From Phoronis australis (taxonomy: Eukaryota; Phoronida; Phoronidae), in assembly GCA_002633005.1 (NCBI GenBank), contig NMRA01000019.1:1453719-1517718 (forward strand): a DNA stretch of 64,000 nucleotides, given 5' to 3'. Position numbers and translations under genes: made by a program. Positions 1 through 11,993 of the stretch are shown here, piece by piece (within the stretch, counting starts at the first letter, position 1; each line of letters begins with the position of its first letter). The notes under the pieces were generated by a model. It was not told where the DNA came from. It made no database searches and saw nothing but the letters and a program-made list of their open reading frames with translations.

Positions 1-456
1 GGTCAAATCTTGAGTTTATACTTGAGTTTGTAGGTCAAATCTTGAGTTTATACTTGAGTTTGTAGGTCAAATCTTGAGTTTATACTTGAGTTTGTAGGTC
101 AAATCTTGAGTTTATACTTGAGTTTGTAGGTCAAATCTTGAGTTTATACTTGAGTTTGTAGGTCAAATCTTGAGTTTATACTTGAGTTTGTAGGTCAAAT
201 CTTGAGTTTATACTTGAGTTTGTAGGTCAAATCTTGAGTTTATACTTGAGTTTGTAGGTCAAATCTTGAGTTTATACTTGAGTTTGTAGGTCAAATCTTG
301 AGTTTATACTTGAGTTTGTAGGTCAAATCTTGAGTTTATACTTGAGTTTGTAGGTTAAATCTTGAGTTTATACTTGAGTTTGTAGGTCAAATCTTGAGTT
401 TATACTTGAGTTTTTTTAGTCAAATCTTGAGTTTATACTTGAGTTTGTAGGTCAAG
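1..456. repeat. 32-bp tandem satellite, about 14 units
   Basis: A 32-base unit beginning GGTCAAATCTTGAG is repeated head to tail about 14 times. Each unit holds the 9-mer CTTGAGTTT twice, so the unit looks like an older duplication of a half-unit. Copies are almost identical; visible variants are GGTTAAAT near 353 and a T-run near 411 replacing the usual GTAGG. The array is cut by the window start, so its true length is unknown. It decays into single copy at about 456, though CTTGAGTTT recurs once near 530. Confidence 0.97.
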
Positions 457-3196
457 TCATGAAGTGGAAACTTGGACTAGAAACTCGTATTCATCAATTA
501 TAATGAACTCAAACAGTCAGATACCTATCTTGAGTTTGCATAAAAGTGGAACAGAAAATGCCAAAAATGATTACGAGTTCGATTTGGAGTACAAATATTC
601 GTCTCAGGCCCTATATCTCCCAACGGTGGACATGATGCTCTTGCCAAACTTATTACCCTCACGCTGGCATCATCTCACAAGCATAGTTTGCCTTTAATGT
701 TCGAAACCTGGTGTGAAACCAGTGTTAAAAGCTCTTTCGCTATTACTTTTTCTAAGTTTTCAAAAGAAATTGGCAATTCTGCAAACTTAAATCAGCATTT
801 CAATCTGTGCTACTTTTTCAAAGTTTTGAAGAGACATTAGCACATTGTGTTCAAACCCTCTTTATGCCTTGGTTATTTGGCTGCATATTTGAAACGTGTA
901 TTTGTGTTGGCTTATGCACTAAAGAGGCATTTCACCAATGCTTTGCTTGCAATGTTGAATTCTTATTTAAAGTGCTTCGAGTCTTGAAAAGATTACTACG
1001 CTCACCCAATTTTGAATTTTGAAATGAGCTGGCCACTCCAGTTGAAGGCAGTGCGTGCATGGGCCATTTTCAACAGTTTGAATGTTGGCCAACCCCAATA
1101 GAGTCTGAAGCCGCGTCTCGAGTTGGTGATGATCTTGATGTTTTTGTTGCTAAAAATCCTGTCAGAGTAAGGTATAATGTGATACAGATTTTGTGAGACT
1201 GGTAAATGACCTAAGTTTTCTTGCAAACTAAACGATGGTGTTACATATTTAAATTCTTGAAAAGTAGCTTGTTGTTCAGTTCAGTTTCAGTTTACATGAT
1301 TTGTTCCTTTGTGTCTGTTTTAGGTGAAAGGAAAAGTCCTTATGTGGCCTTTTGTTGCGTAGCAATGGCTTTCAGTATCCTGTTCTGGACATAGTGACCT
1401 GTGTTGAGACTGATATTTATTGGAAAGTACAGCTGACATTCTCACCAGTTGGATTTACGATCTGTCAGCTAGAGATACACATGCGTCTTGAGTCGAGAAC
1501 GTTGTGCAGTTGTCACAGGACTGCCTATACTGGCAGTTGTTTGCAACCTGATGCAAACACAAAAATGAATTGAGATTTTGTTCTCTTGAACAAAGGGCAT
1601 TGAAGGTGCGTTCCGATTTGTGGAGAGACATGTTAATATGTTGATGCTAGTATATATCACTGAGCGTGGCTCTTTGTAAATAGTGGTAAAGTTTAGAAAG
1701 TGCATTTGTAATTGAAAATGTAATACAGTATATTTATGTCAACCGTTTGTAGATTTTAATGAATTCATTCACCTGACATAATTTATAGCAAAATACTTTT
1801 CCAGGCATTGTTAAGTTTGCTACTGTCGGAGTTGTTATTAAATTGCCATGGGACTGTGTTCTTCACCTCAATTTTTATGTAAAATTTCTCCCTGAACAAT
1901 TTCTGTCATTCTATCATAAGAGTCTTGAATGAAATTATGAATTCCAAAAAATGAAAAAACGGCTGTCGAAATATAATATTAGGCGCCTTGGCAGTAGGGC
2001 GTTTGCTTTCACTAGAGAAATGGTGGCCTCTTGTGTGCATGTCCTTAGAAGAGGAAACATTAGGCAGAGGGTAACTAATTTGACCTCATCAAACCTTTAT
2101 CCGCCATGACGGATTTTCTTATCTCAAACCAGCAACGTTTCGATCGGTGGTCGTCGCCAATTTGCAGCCCGCAAAAAGCGTGCGGACTTTGCTGTTAGGG
2201 TGCATACTTCAGGATCCTTGCAGCCACGTGAAACTCGGGATTTAATAAAATTTCATGATACTACGTACAGTAGATGTGAACACTAACCGCGTTACGCGTT
2301 TGAACATGTGTAACGTTTGGTGGCAGCATTTTTATGTAATTCAACCTGAAGTTATTAGGGTAGGAAAATGAGTGTGTGCGCGTGCGCGTGCGTGTGAGTG
2401 AGACTTGCGAAACTTGGGATTACTTGAGTTTCGAAGAGGACACGGATGCCTGAGATCAAGACTCACTTTGATGTGGCGCGGTTCCGGGTCTCTGGTAACC
2501 CGCTGATGCACTTCCTGCTTCAAATACCCTTCGTGGAAAACGAGTACCCAATTTTTTGACAGAGAGGACGGCTATAAAATCACCAGGTGCATTGTCAGAT
2601 GATGGGATTTGCAGGAATGTTCGATCTGCTTCTAAGTTCATTCAAGCAACATTAATTTCATAGAGTTGTCAAAAAATCCCCAATTTAAATCCGAAACCTT
2701 AGAGCCTTTGTAGGTCACCATGAGGCAATGACAACTTTTTGGGTGCGAATACTTTGAAGTAGAAAATCCGGAATTCGTAGCAATTCCCGAAGGCATGCGC
2801 GTTGAAAGACAGTTGACGGGCAGCCGGGAAAGCATGGAAGACTGCGCATCTGACGGGGGCAGGGGTGTTAAAGTTGAGGGCCCTCCCCCCAAAGAAATAT
2901 TCAAAATTTCTCCGCAGTGAATTCTAGCTCATAGTTGTAGTAGCCTGTTAATGATTACGTAGCCCACACGTTTACCACGTTATTTCGTTGAAAGTTTGGG
3001 CGCTGCACACGGTCATCCACACAAGCATGTCTTGACAATAATCGAGTTTTCTACATGCCATTCAACATCCTCTTCGGCCAAGATGGATATACTATTCTCG
3101 GGATTCTTCGCACTAAGAATATTCTGTGCCTGGCTAAAGGAAGCCCAAGTTGGTTCGCAAAGCTGACGGCGGGAGTTTTTACTACTGTCACAATGC
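457..3196. other. No gene recognised
   Basis: AT-rich sequence with only short, chance-like open frames. The one structured patch is a run of alternating purine-pyrimidine (GTGTGTGCGCGTGCGCG type) at about 2371-2400. No domain, exon series or RNA gene was recognised on either strand. Confidence 0.6.
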
Positions 3197-3299
3197 ATTG
3201 TGTCTCTTTGAATAAGACATCTCATTTGTTCGTTCTCTGTAGGCTGTCCCCGAACCCGGCCGGCGGAATAATCAACGACACTCTATGTTTTTGAAAATA
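3197..3299. repeat. 103-bp direct repeat, copy 1
   Basis: The stretch from ATTGTGTCTCTTTGAATAAG to the CTCTATG..TTGAAAATAA end recurs almost perfectly at 3895-3998. It includes the GC-rich patch AACCCGGCCGGCGG. The second copy begins directly after a single N, so the duplication may be an assembly artefact rather than biology. Confidence 0.95.
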
Positions 3300-3885
3300 A
3301 CCCTTACAAAAATGAACTTAAGTTTTTCGCTGAAAACTTAAGTTTTTGGCGAAAAAACTTAAGTTTTTGGAAAATAACTTAAGTTTTAGAGGAAAAACTT
3401 AAGTTCTTCCGAAAAATTTAAGTTTTTAAAACTTAAGTTCTTCGCCAAAAACTTAAGTTTTTCAGCACAATGTTAAGTTTTTCAGAAAACTTAAGTTTTT
3501 CAGAAAACTTAAGTTTTTTCAGGTGTAAAACATAAGTTTTCCCAAATAAACTTAAGTTTCAAGTAATAACTTAAGTTTTCATGAAAACTTAAGTTTTTTG
3601 AACTAACAAAACTTAAGTTTTTCTGATAACTTAAGTTTATCACAAAACTTAAGTTTTTGTAATTTTAAAAACTTAAGTTTTCCTGACTTCTTAAGTTTTT
3701 CGAAAACTTTAGTTTTTCCAATTATAGAAACTTAAGTTTTCCTGACTTCTTAAGTTTTTCAGAAAACTGGATTTTTTCATGTGTGGAAAACTTGAATTTT
3801 CTAAAAACACTAAGGTTTCTATGTGATGAAAATTTACGTTTTCTAGTTTTTAAAATTTGAATATAGTGAGATATTTTTTAATTTT
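3300..3885. repeat. Degenerate array of palindromic AACTTAAGTT motifs
   Basis: About 25 copies of the palindrome AACTTAAGTT(T), most followed by T-runs and separated by A-rich spacers of variable length (units of roughly 15-30 bases). Copies become less perfect toward the right (ACTTTAGTTT, AACTGGATTT, AACTTGAATTT). There are no conserved unique spacers, so it is not CRISPR-like. The core CTTAAGTTT differs by one base from the CTTGAGTTT core of the satellite at 1-456. Confidence 0.93.
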
Positions 3886-3893
3886 TGGTTCAA

Positions 3894-3998
3894 NATTGTG
3901 TCTCTTTGAATAAGACATCTCATTTGTTCGTTCTCTGTAGGCTGTCCCCGAACCCGGCCGGCGGAATAATCAACGACACTCTATGTCTTGAAAATAAT
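3894..3998. repeat. Single-N junction and 103-bp direct repeat, copy 2
   Basis: Position 3894 is an N. From 3895 the sequence repeats 3197-3299 with about one substitution and one length difference in a T-run. A lone N followed by an exact restart of upstream sequence is what an unmerged contig overlap looks like. A true tandem duplication including the AACTTAAGTT array is the alternative. Confidence 0.9.
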
Positions 3999-5202
3999 TT
4001 CCAAGCACAACCTCAGTCAGTGAGCTAACAATAACGTCACAGAACCCATAAAAACTTGTCAACTTACTGAGCCCGGCCGCTATGGCTGAAGTCATTTTTC
4101 CTCAGATTTGCCTGCAAATGTATTGGTTATCTCTTGTAGGTATGTGTATTGGCATTGAACAGCCTCAAACCTAATTGTGCATTGTTTTGGTCGTAATTTT
4201 GCTCCTGTTACATAACTGTCGTTAGCTCAAGGAAAAGTCGTAAATAATGTGTCAATTGTAAGCCATAATATTACCATAAAATTAACACATCAAGGAGGCA
4301 AGATGGACCGGGACTTGCTGATTTGAGCACATTAGGAGTACCGGACAATGTCAAAGACATACATGACTCGTGGGTCAGACTTGCTGTTGAAGATTTGAAG
4401 TACAGGTTCATGTATGCCATATGGAAGTACCCTCGACAATCCTCTTTTTAAATCGAGCTCAATTTCGAAATTAAATTAGTACTTGCTAAACTATTTAGAC
4501 TACGTCCCAAGATGCCATGTTTAGACTGCATGGGTATTACTCAAAGTAAGTCACTTTCAGTGGTGAAACCAAAAGTTAAAAAAATACCGTACGAGTTGCC
4601 GTTGGAGACACGTGGCACGCCCAGCCTAGCTCATGCCATAGGGGGACTTCTTTTAGACGGATGAGCAGAGCGTGGATTGTAATGTGAGTAAAATAGGTTA
4701 CAAAGGGTCATAACGGGACGACTATCCACTGAACCTCAGAGTTTGACAGAGATGCATGTGACTCGATAATTCCGAAATCTGGCTTAGGCGGGAAATTCAT
4801 TGAAAAAAATTAACTTTGTACATAAAACAGGAGAACTGAACCGAAACTTGCGCAAATTGTATCGAATGAGCGTGCCTTTCAGTATTAAAACGTCAGTGAA
4901 ACAATCGATGTTCGTACATGTACATGCATGTACTTAAATTTCTATACTCCGATGCCAGCAGAATCAAATAACCTTCGTGTGCTGTCCGGGATCGTCACAT
5001 CTAATTGAACTGAATTTTAAAAGTTGCCAGACTTTGAAATTCTTAATTCACCAGAAGGCATGCACGATGATACTTGACGGGAAAACCCGCTATATCAATA
5101 AATACATGTACGTAAAAAGAGTGGCAATTATTTCTCTCAATAAGTGATTAGAGAATTTCACAAGAACAGGAAGAGGGAGGCAATTGATTCAATCATTGGG
5201 AC
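3999..5202. other. No gene recognised
   Basis: Non-coding sequence with no recognisable exon or repeat beyond a TACATGTACATGCATGTA cluster near 4915-4932. Confidence 0.5.
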
Positions 5203-5355
5203 CAGTTGTGGATGTAGAGGGGGGGGGGGGCATGACACCCCTATAAATTCTCCCAGATTCCATTTGGTAGTTCGGGGGAAATGTGTGACGCCCAAAATCC
5301 TGGTTGATTACTGTGCTCTTCCGCCCCAACTCGAAATCCTGGATCCGCTCCAGTG
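5203..5355 (+). mobile_element. hAT-like MITE copy (CAG-ended family), diverged
   Basis: It starts CAGTTGTGGATGTAGAGG, runs into a 12-base G-run at 5219-5230, contains the family core TCTCCCAGATTCCATTTGG, and ends in the inverted motif CCTGGATCCGCTCCAGTG. It shares this order with the copies at 6597, 26596, 28254 and 46968. No clean target-site duplication is visible here. It has no coding capacity. Confidence 0.75.
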
Positions 5356-6138
5356 GCTCCCCTTCTTGATCACCTCGTAAGACAGAAAGATATAAATGAA
5401 AAAGTAGGAAAATGCCCACCAGCAAGCTCCCTCCAAAATATGTAAGGATGTATTACAAAACAGGTCGTGGACAATAATTGATGCTAGTAAACAGGACCCC
5501 TCTCTGCCAGGCACCCATTAATTTGTATCAAGTGAAGAAATATTATCAAAAAGTTACAACAAGAGGTGTCCCTGTTATCCCTTCCGTTACAGCTAATGGT
5601 TGAAAAATATTTGCATTGCAACGATTATTATGTTATTTTCTTCAACTTTACCATATTATTCCTAATGTTATGGTTTCCTGTGGTGCTGCAGTTTGACATC
5701 ATATTGCGGCCTCTTGTCTCTTTTCGGTTTCAAAACCTGGTATCGCCGCGCTGGTGAAAGGAAATGGGTTTGAGTTAGAGGAATTGTGTTTTCCGTTAGC
5801 CTTGTCCAAAAAAACAATCAATCCGTACTAACTCCGACAATTAGACGGGCAAAGACAGACACGTAATTTTACGTTGTTCGTGTTTTTTTAAACGAGCCCT
5901 ACTGCAATTTGACAGTTCCTTGTTTCGGTAAAACGTTCAAGTGAACATAAAATCTTATGCACTAGCACCATAGAACCATACACACGAGCAGCGCAGCTTA
6001 CGCACGAAGTACATGTATCTAAGAACCTATGAACCATGCATACAAACTCATGAATCTTGCAAACGAAAGTAAAATCACGCATGCAAAAAAAAATCGTGCA
6101 CGAATCACAAAAAATATACATGCGAGTTAAGTCGTACA
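5356..6138. other. No gene recognised
   Basis: From about 5950 the sequence becomes rich in CACGCA/CGAA/ATACA motifs that lead into the hairpin at 6139-6198. Nothing coding was recognised. Confidence 0.5.
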
Positions 6139-6198
6139 CACGAGCATCGAATCACACGCACGAACAGTTGGTTCGTGCGTATGATTCTGATGCTCGTG
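6139..6198. repeat. Perfectly looped inverted repeat (hairpin)
   Basis: CACGAGCATC at 6139 and GATGCTCGTG ending at 6198 close a hairpin whose inner arms are CACGCACGAAC and GTTCGTGCGTA around a 4-base AGTT-type loop. Arms are about 27 bases with a few mismatches. It sits at the end of a degenerate CACG/CGAA-rich stretch (about 5980-6200). Confidence 0.9.
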
Positions 6199-6596
6199 AC
6201 TATGATTTTATGGTACCCCTGTTATGTGATTACGAAAGTTGAGCACTCTCAGCAGTAGCGTTGCTTCTTTTTCAGTTTCAAGCGCAGTTGAAGGTACGTA
6301 TTTTAGCTAAAGAACTCGTTTTATCTGCTATCAGGTTTCATGAATACGAAGCCAAGTGGTCGGAGAGTTGCTATAAAACATGTTTTGGTATCAAAAACAA
6401 CAATCTTCAAAGGCATTCAATGCATTTGTGCTCTTTTTCTCAAAACCGCACCGTCGCGCTATTATTCTTTGTTTTCTTTGTTTTTTTGAAGTTAGTCTAG
6501 TTATCACGGGCAAAATACACCTTGTCTGAATTGGGCCCACGCAATCCCCAAATCTTGACATCGCCTACGGAATGATGTTGAAAGTTATACATGTAA

Positions 6597-6916
6597 CAGT
6601 GGCAGATTTAGGGGGTGGGTTTGGGGGCCAAGGGGGTCTGCCCCCCCTAAAATTTTCCCAGATACCATTTGGGAGTTCGGTGTGCGAAATACTGAGTAGC
6701 ATATGCGCACCCAGGGGGTTCCGGGGGCGAATGCACAATGCACAGGCCTTGAACAAACGCCGTTTACTGTTTCTTTTTTTGGTAATATGGACCACAAACC
6801 CAAACATTCGAGGCCCCTGCATCCCTACATTTTAGGCTGAGCGCACGCATGTGGCGAAATTCTCGTTATTCTTGTTCCCTGGCTCTTCTTAACCCAAAAT
6901 CTTGGGTCCGCCCTCG
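6597..6916 (+). mobile_element. hAT-like MITE copy with 5-bp target duplication TGTAA
   Basis: The left end is CAGTGGCAGATTTAGGG and the right end, read inverted, is CGAGGGCGGACCCAAG. The flanks are the direct repeat TGTAA at 6592-6596 and 6917-6921. The body holds AGGGGGTCTGCCCCCC and the family core CCCAGATACCATTTGG. The 3' half (6740-6916) recurs alone at about 37340-37490. Open frames in it on both strands are by-products of the repeat. Confidence 0.85.
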
Positions 6917-6921
6917 TGTAA

Positions 6922-8490
6922 CTAGATTAGATATTCGCCGTGACGATTGAAAACGATCTGAAATGAAACAACCGTCGCACACTGAACACCGATGTTCCAA
7001 TGATAGAAATGCTTGGTACTGCAACCTATTTTGTAGTCGGCTGGATGGGACGCGCGCGAATGCATGACACAGATTCCGAAATGGACCGCTGGCTTGCTGA
7101 TTATATGTGCATGTAGGCTGAGGTTTAGGATAACGTTATGGTCTTCCTTTTAATTTTGCCAATTCCAAGGACTCGAGGCTTTTGTGCCATTTGTTCCTCG
7201 ACGTCAACGAATCCCGTTTGCGTTCACTTTTTATCAGCAAAATCACTTCAACTATCATTGCGTGCACCGTTCTAATTACGAGAGTGGTCATTTGCTAATA
7301 CAAGACCTTCCACGCACCGAAACCTACTAAGTTACAATGACATTTTTTCACGAAACGCACACGTTGTGTTCCTTCATTCCTTTAGCCACCAATGGAATGT
7401 CGGCTTATTACGGACTTTCAACCACGAAATGTGACTATAAACAACCAAAACGTTCGAGTTTCTGCTCGATCACTTAATGCTATTGCTCCACATCGTCGGC
7501 CAAAGCAAACTCACTAGAGTTGACCGTAGTGGAGGGTATGCTTTCGCTATATTAAACCTTGAAGACAATACTACAGTTTGTCATGGGGCGGTGAAAACTC
7601 CCTGGCATCAATGATCGTGATTGTTGAGTGGAATTGTCGGTTTTAGAATCTTGCCAACTTCGCCGAACAAAGTGAGTTACACTTGCTTCCAGTCAAAGTA
7701 AATCCAGAGTGTAATTAGCGTAATTAATCAGAAAACCAACTTTAATTAAACATCTCAAATTTTCAGAAGCATTCAATGGGAGAATTTTTGGGGGGTTTCT
7801 GTCGGTCTCACGCCTGCGTCTTTGGGTTGAGGATGGGGTTGAGACCGACTGACACAGATGCCTGTGCCATGCACTGAATGCATTGTGTATGGTCCTCAAA
7901 CGTTTGAGCCACCTCAATTTTGTTGTTACAACGTACATGTATTCATTTTTGTGTTTCTGGCGCACCGTTTACAAAACATAAGTGTATTTTTGTCAAACGT
8001 AATTCGGTGCTCACACTATCCGTTAGTGCGAATATCGATGATTACCTGGCTGTACAAATGCGACCCTGGGATGGACCTTGAAAATTATTGGTTAATACTT
8101 ATACCATCAACAACGTTTTAAATGCGCTTCTAAATCGAGCACGGGTGGTTCTCATGAAGAAAATGAGTTTGTGATAATGCTTGATGATTTGTGAATGACG
8201 CAATAGCAGCGTTTTTATCGAATCTAAACCATATCCGTCGAGACTTTTAGATTTAAATTCTTCTTTCCCTACGTTAATGGAAAACAGATTTTCTTGTTTA
8301 TTCTACGCAATTATAACTAAAGATGGTGGAAGGAACCTTAAACCCGTGAATCTGGCGGTATGGAATGCAGTAGCGGTTTGAATGAATACAGCGTACGTGC
8401 CTGTTTTGGCTTACAGAGTAAATGCCAAAAATCAAGTGCACCCCCCGTATTCAAATCTATGGAATAAATAACAAGAGAACAATAGTTTTG
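6922..8490. other. No gene recognised
   Basis: A short inverted pair flanks 7800-7850 (CTGTCGGTCTCA and TGAGACCGAC). Otherwise no structure or coding signal was recognised. Confidence 0.5.
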
Positions 8491-8551
8491 TAATGGGGCT
8501 ATTCGGAGAATTCTCCTCGCGGTGTCGCTGCTGTACTAGTGGTGATTAAAT

Positions 8552-8561
8552 TGCGCATGCG
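8552..8561. promoter_or_regulatory. NRF1-like palindrome in element A
   Basis: TGCGCATGCG sits 32 bases upstream of an ATG at 8593. The NRF1 consensus is YGCGCAYGCGCR. The same palindrome is kept in copy B at 39358-39367, so it was part of the ancestral element. A role as the element's own promoter is inference. Confidence 0.45.
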
Positions 8562-8592
8562 TGGCTGTCTGCATGTAAACAACTGGTAAAAG

Positions 8593-8923
8593 ATGGAATT
8601 TTTATCAAAATACGTCGTCGCGCCAAGCCTTATTACTGCTAATTTCCCTGGTGCAAGTCTTCGACAGGTGGCCACAAATTCCCAAAAGACCTAAGGTTAC
8701 TATATTCGTGGACAATTGTTGTCAACAGGGTCAACTAACTGACAAAAAGTGTGTGGATGCTGAAGCCCCGTGTGTGCTCTATGTCTATGACTATGCAGTT
8801 CCATTCGGAGACTACACAACATTACTTGGTAAGTTTTTAGCAATCAGTTTCTATCAACATCGTTCGGTGATGTTATCCCCACCAGTTACCCCACTGAATA
8901 ACAGTTTTATTGAGTGGAACTAA
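8593..8923 (+). pseudogene. Decayed exon-like region inside element A, family unknown
   Basis: An ATG at 8593 opens a frame that stops at AAGACCTAAGG. A second frame, open from 8651, continues past an apparent donor (CTTG|GTAAGT at 8828/8829). In that second frame the peptide fragment VFDRWPQIPKRPK is closely matched by VFDRWAQIPKRPK in copy B (39286 to 39098, minus), as are KKCVDAEAP/KKCADAEAP and GDYTTLLGKF/GDYITLLGKF. Copy B lacks about 21 bases near the first frame's middle. This suggests a once-coding first exon, now frameshifted in both copies. A possible second exon begins after the acceptor TCTGTTACAG at 9473. No known family was recognised. Confidence 0.4.
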
Positions 8924-11668
8924 GTGTTTCTTTTTGGAAACTCACCCGATGCCGGGTAGGCTAGCAGCACATATTCATATTGTCCTGGGTGGGAGTGCTC
9001 CCAAAATAAGAGGTGTATGGTACGTGATGCACAGAAGTCAAGAGTGACTTTTTCACAGCAGTTTCTCTTCAAAACTATGCTGTTTCCAATAAAATTCTCT
9101 AGATGAGTGAGTTTCCTTATTTTATCGTGGACCCCACCCCCAGGACCACCAGCTCAGTTATCGAATTAACATGAATAAGCCTTAATTCAGTAAATGTCGT
9201 AACATTGCATTGGAAAAAAATTGACACCTAGAATGAATTTTACTTGTTGAGATCAGAAGCACATTTTAAGTGTCATGAAAAATACACATTGTTAAATCAC
9301 TTTTAGCCTGTTTCACATATTTTAATTCAGATATTAAATAAGACTTGGGTACAAAGGTTATTAGTTTCTACACATAAACATGAAGATGAAATGTCAAGTA
9401 TGTTCTGCCTTACAAAAGTAGTTTTGTCTTGTCTTTTCTTTTACAATTTGCTAATATTTCTATTCTGTTACAGGCAAGAAAAAACAACTGAAACCAACCG
9501 CCTGACCATCTATTTCACCGTTGGACAAAGTGAAAAGCAATCCTTCAGCAATAACCTGAGAGAATTGAACGTAATTCAGTAATTCAGCACCTGATATGCC
9601 TGATTATGGACTCCCTCGCAATGTTGTTTCTTTCTGTGCTTTTTCAGTTTGCCATTTGTTTTTAAATACACTGATAATTGTTTATTCTCGAATCTTGTGC
9701 ATAGCAGCTAGCTACAATTGAAAACATACAATAAGACAATCGATGCAGTCACTGAATGTCATTTCCCCATAATCTGTACCAAATTGAAAAGTTTTTACCA
9801 ATAGTATAAAGCCTTTCTTCTGAAAGGAAAATTTAATGTCACTCAGCTTTTGGCTTTCATTTCACTGGGTTCTAGTTTCAATGGCCTATAGAAGCGCTTG
9901 TAAAAAAGGTCCAGTTTCAACACGTGGCTTTCTTTCATGTAACCTCATTCAGCCTCAATAACATCCACAATTAGACCCTTGAAGGTAAACACAGCAGCAT
10001 ATCACTTGAATCGTTTTGAGCCCAAAATCAGACTCTGAACTAGACCAGAGTGTGACTAGGTCTTCTTTAGCTTCAGTCCCTCATGTTTCTTCCAGGAAAG
10101 GAAATAAGCTATTGTCCACACATGACTCATTGCCTATGAAAGGGCATCCTCACCAACAAGGCTTATTTGTGTAGCAGTCAGATATAGTTCGTCTGGATAC
10201 ACAGACACTCCACTGGCACATTGTCTTATGGTAACTTAGTACTGCGATTCACATTTCTCCAGGGCCACTGACTTGCACATTGTGCCATGCAGCACTGCTG
10301 GTGTGTGGAAGTGCTGTGGGAAGAGAACGGAGTAACAAAGCTTGTCTATGATACAGCTTGAAGTGGCCTTAAAATGTCACTGAACCTGGAACAAATATTG
10401 AAATATGAATAATTAAGTACTCCAGATTGGATCAAAAATGTTATCCCTGTTTTTCAAAAATATATGGTGATTGGTCTACAGTTTCACATAAAAGTAAATA
10501 ATTACTATTTTCAGAAACCAAGGGTGTATATAATGAGTATTGCATAAAACTGTGTCTTTATTTTTTATCCCTAGCCATAACAATTCTTTAAACGCATCAC
10601 TTGTCTGTAAAATATACAAGTTTTTTGAGACAACTTCAAACCTTTGTTACCCATTTTCAAGCCTTTTTAATTTTGATACTTTCAGCAATTTTAAACTCAG
10701 ATTACAGGTTCATAGGTCTGTCAAGCATACTTCTAGCCTAAGGTTGAGGGAACCGTTTTTCTTCTAATAGAAGATATGAAGACTTGGGTCATTTAAAAAG
10801 GATGGATAATCTTTCTGTTGTTTAAGAGTAATTACAAATCGTAAGGCACCACCAAAAATGCAATTTTCACAAAAATGGCAGTCATTTGAATTTATAACGA
10901 CTTGCAACAATTCAAGGCATGAGTTAAGACTATTCAGTCACTGTGAATTCGGAAAATGTAATATATTTTCGTGGTTTTACAATTGATACAAGTAGCAAAA
11001 CAGCATATCTCCTCTGCACGGTACAAGCCTTCAAACCTAAAAACCAAAGGTTACGTGAAAACTGACGTGATAGATTTCCATTTCAACGTGTAACAGATTG
11101 CCAGAAGACATATGATAGGGAGTAAACAAATAGTCTAATGCAATGGATATTTATCACTCACGTACCCTTTGCCATTGGGATTGGATTGTAATCTTAACTC
11201 ATTAACCTGTATCGAGTTGACAGCATAAACATTCAGCATTGATTGATGTAACTATCACTGATAAACTTTTAGAAATCATTCCAAACAATAATAATGCTTT
11301 GATGTACGAAAGATCCCGATTGCTACGTCAAGTATCGTATCACATATCACAACATTCAAAGATTAACCAGACTCTGGCTGGCCACTGACTGCCGCGAAGT
11401 CGACATCGGCGAGTGCCTCAGTTAACAGGCATCGGTAGAATAATCATGGAATAATCGTAAAAATAATCACAAACCTTACCTTTGTATGAGGTCGTGCTTA
11501 CTTCCTCTCATAGAAGCACCCTTTTTACGCAATCTCAGATTCAGTTGGCACGGCTGCAAGCCATTTCACCATGTATTTAAAGGGCTCGCGAAATCGAGGC
11601 TGGTAATCTATCACCACTAGTACACGCACGCCCTCTAGTTATTGTAGATTTTCCGAATAGCCCCATTA

Positions 11669-11993
11669 AATCAACAGATCCAACTACTTTTTATTATCTA
11701 ACTTCGTTTTGTATGTGATTCACCAAAGTTGTCACTGATTCCAATGTACAGTAGAAAGGTACATAGAAAGCCATGCAGTCGAGGAAATGGTGGGTGAGCA
11801 GGCCATAGTTTGGCAAAATTGAATGAGTTCGTTTTGCTCCTTCGGGCCCAACGACTAAAATTGGCGCTATCTTCCGCCAGTGTTTGAAATAGTGAATCAC
11901 AGCTACCGAGTGTAAAGTGTATAATGTTTGTGTCTAAATTCTTATTAAACAAATGAATTGTGCATCTGATGATATGCTGCTGACGCTCTCCAG
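11669..11993. other. Spacer between element A and first ShKT exon
   Basis: About 325 bases without a recognised exon. It ends in the acceptor-like GCTCTCCAG at 11985-11993. The upstream exon that must precede the ShKT series (signal peptide) was not identified here or in element A. Confidence 0.5.

Larger units (their letters stand above)
8493..11666. mobile_element. 3.2-kb TIR element flanked by TA (copy A)
   Basis: The ends are ATGGGGCTATTCGGA and its inverse, TCCGAATAGCCCCAT, flanked by TA at 8491-8492 and 11667-11668. A subterminal block TACTAGTGGTGAT also occurs inverted at both ends, giving terminal inverted repeats of about 60 bp with an unmatched middle. A TA target duplication fits the Tc1/mariner-pogo superfamily. 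No transposase with a DDE/D pattern was recognised, so it is probably non-autonomous or too decayed. A second copy lies inverted at 35954-39426. Positions 10050-11318 have no counterpart there. Confidence 0.85.

Noticed and set aside
1-456. CRISPR-like regular repeat
   Set aside because: Units are contiguous with no unique spacers, and the DNA is eukaryotic.
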